Shown here one piece after another: positions 63,219 to 64,000 of a stretch of DNA of 64,000 nucleotides. The stretch's first letter is position 1; the number at the start of each line of letters is the position of its first letter. Origin of the DNA: Meconema thalassinum. Lineage: Eukaryota; Arthropoda; Insecta; Orthoptera; Tettigoniidae. The stretch covers positions 143,891,099 to 143,955,098 of the forward strand of contig OX336389.2 in assembly GCA_946902985.2 (NCBI GenBank), given 5' to 3'. Both the position numbers and the translations under genes were made by a program. Below the pieces are notes generated by a model. The model was not told the DNA's origin. It searched no databases and saw only the letters and a program-made list of their open reading frames with translations.

Positions 63219-64000
63219 TGTGACAGTCGTCAAGCCCCGGCAGTCCAAGTCCGTGTGACGAAGTTACGGAGGGACAATAGCAGCCTGATGGTCGACGGAG
63301 TTATCAACGGAGTGAGCTGGCCCATGCTAATCGACACGGGAGCATCGAGGACCATCGTCAATCCCACCGTGATCCCGAAGTGGAGAGTGCAACCCACACA
63401 AAGGAACCTCCAGCTAATAACCGCGACCAGAGAGACCGCACCGGTACATGGCGAAGCATCACTGGAGTTCGTCATTGGTCGACGGGCGATAAAGCATCCA
63501 GTACTTGTGGCTGACGTATCAAATGAAGTGATCATCGGACTGGACTTCCTGGACCAGAACAACATCATCTTGGATCTGAGTACCAACACTCTGCACTTCG
63601 GAAGTGAGGAACTTGCTTTGCAACCAGCACACGAGGCCGTCGCCGCACGACGAGTAAGGTTGAGAGAGGACGTCATCGTTCCCGCCAGGACGGAAGTCAG
63701 CGCTGCCGTAATTGTCGACGGAACTGCTGAGGGTGTGGCGGCTGTCATCGAGCCAAAATATGAGGACATCCAGACAAAAGGATTGCTAGTTGCCAAGACT
63801 CTCATCAACACGACGTCTCGGCCGTACGTCCGACTGTCCAACCTGAACGACTACGACATTACGGTTCACCGGGACACCAACCTAGGAGTCTGCGAGCCCG
63901 TTACCTGGATTGCCCGCATCACAGATACGACGGACGGACACCTGCAGACGGACAACCGAAGAAGACGCGCCCTGCCAGAAGAACTACAGAAGCTGTACCA
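63177..64000 (+). CDS. Gypsy-like pol, protease and following part (cut by window end)
   Basis: The frame is -1 relative to gag and is open to the last base. After a leader (LACDSRQAPAVQVRV), the aspartic protease is seen as WPMLIDTGASRTIV (DTG active site, about 63335). The flap-side and C-terminal motif VIIGLDFLDQNNI follows near 63530. The section after it (LREDVIVPARTEV, RPYVRLSNLND) is the spacer before RT in this type of element. RT, RNase H and integrase would be outside the window. No stop is seen, so this part appears well preserved. Confidence 0.88.

Noticed and set aside
63230..63841. 203-codon minus-strand frame
   Set aside because: It is antisense to pol, which has the DTG protease motif in the -1 frame relative to gag.

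Overview
This window looks like nuclear DNA of an insect, probably a polyneopteran lineage (cockroach, cricket or stick-insect type). It is AT-rich and intron-bearing, has tRNA-derived SINEs of insect type, and consists almost entirely of transposable elements of every major class in different stages of decay. Very little of it is host gene. The organism call is inferred from the repeat content; no species marker was seen.

Region 1 (1-7 kb): a Helitron helicase scrap, a tRNA-derived SINE with perfect 15-bp target duplications, and a minus-strand C2H2 zinc-finger array. The array is split by a nested pair of TA-target DNA transposons (a 2.2-kb Tc1/mariner-like element and a MITE composite). 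Region 2 (7.6-11.3 kb): two related non-LTR retrotransposon fragments in head-to-head orientation, then an AT-flanked repeat that recurs inverted at 39.7 kb. Region 3 (11.3-17.3 kb): no convincing gene; a strand-asymmetric C/A-rich repeat and diverged tandem duplications.

Region 4 (17.3-29.5 kb) is the most interesting part: a nearly complete but decayed Maverick/Polinton (adintovirus-like) provirus. Its order is protein-primed DNA polymerase B (+), an inserted Tc1-like element, an unknown ORF (-), a BIR-domain (IAP-like) gene (-), major capsid (-), minor capsid (-), adenain-type protease (-), small hydrophobic protein (-), fibre-like protein (-), then FtsK/A32-type ATPase (+), a conserved Polinton protein (+) and a retroviral-type integrase (+). 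The BIR gene keeps the exact CX2CX16HX6C ligand spacing, but the codon at the second Cys position is now a stop.

Region 5 (30.4-38.3 kb): a Penelope-like element with inverted terminal arms, whose GIY-YIG endonuclease is split by about 5.3 kb of foreign DNA. Region 6 (38.3-44.8 kb): a LINE with an intact 416-codon ORF, a TTAA-flanked MITE, two candidate host exons and a 70/71-bp minisatellite. Region 7 (44.8-53.7 kb): a possible composite Helitron holding a second copy of the Tc1-like element, plus dimeric hairpin repeats. Region 8 (53.9-57.0 kb): a 3'-truncated Ty1/copia element. Region 9 (57.3-58.5 kb): a four-exon Myb/SANT-like gene with fully phase-compatible splice junctions, followed by a Helitron. 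Region 10 (60.7-64 kb): the LTR, gag and start of pol of a Ty3/gypsy-like element, with a textbook -1 frameshift signal between gag and pol.
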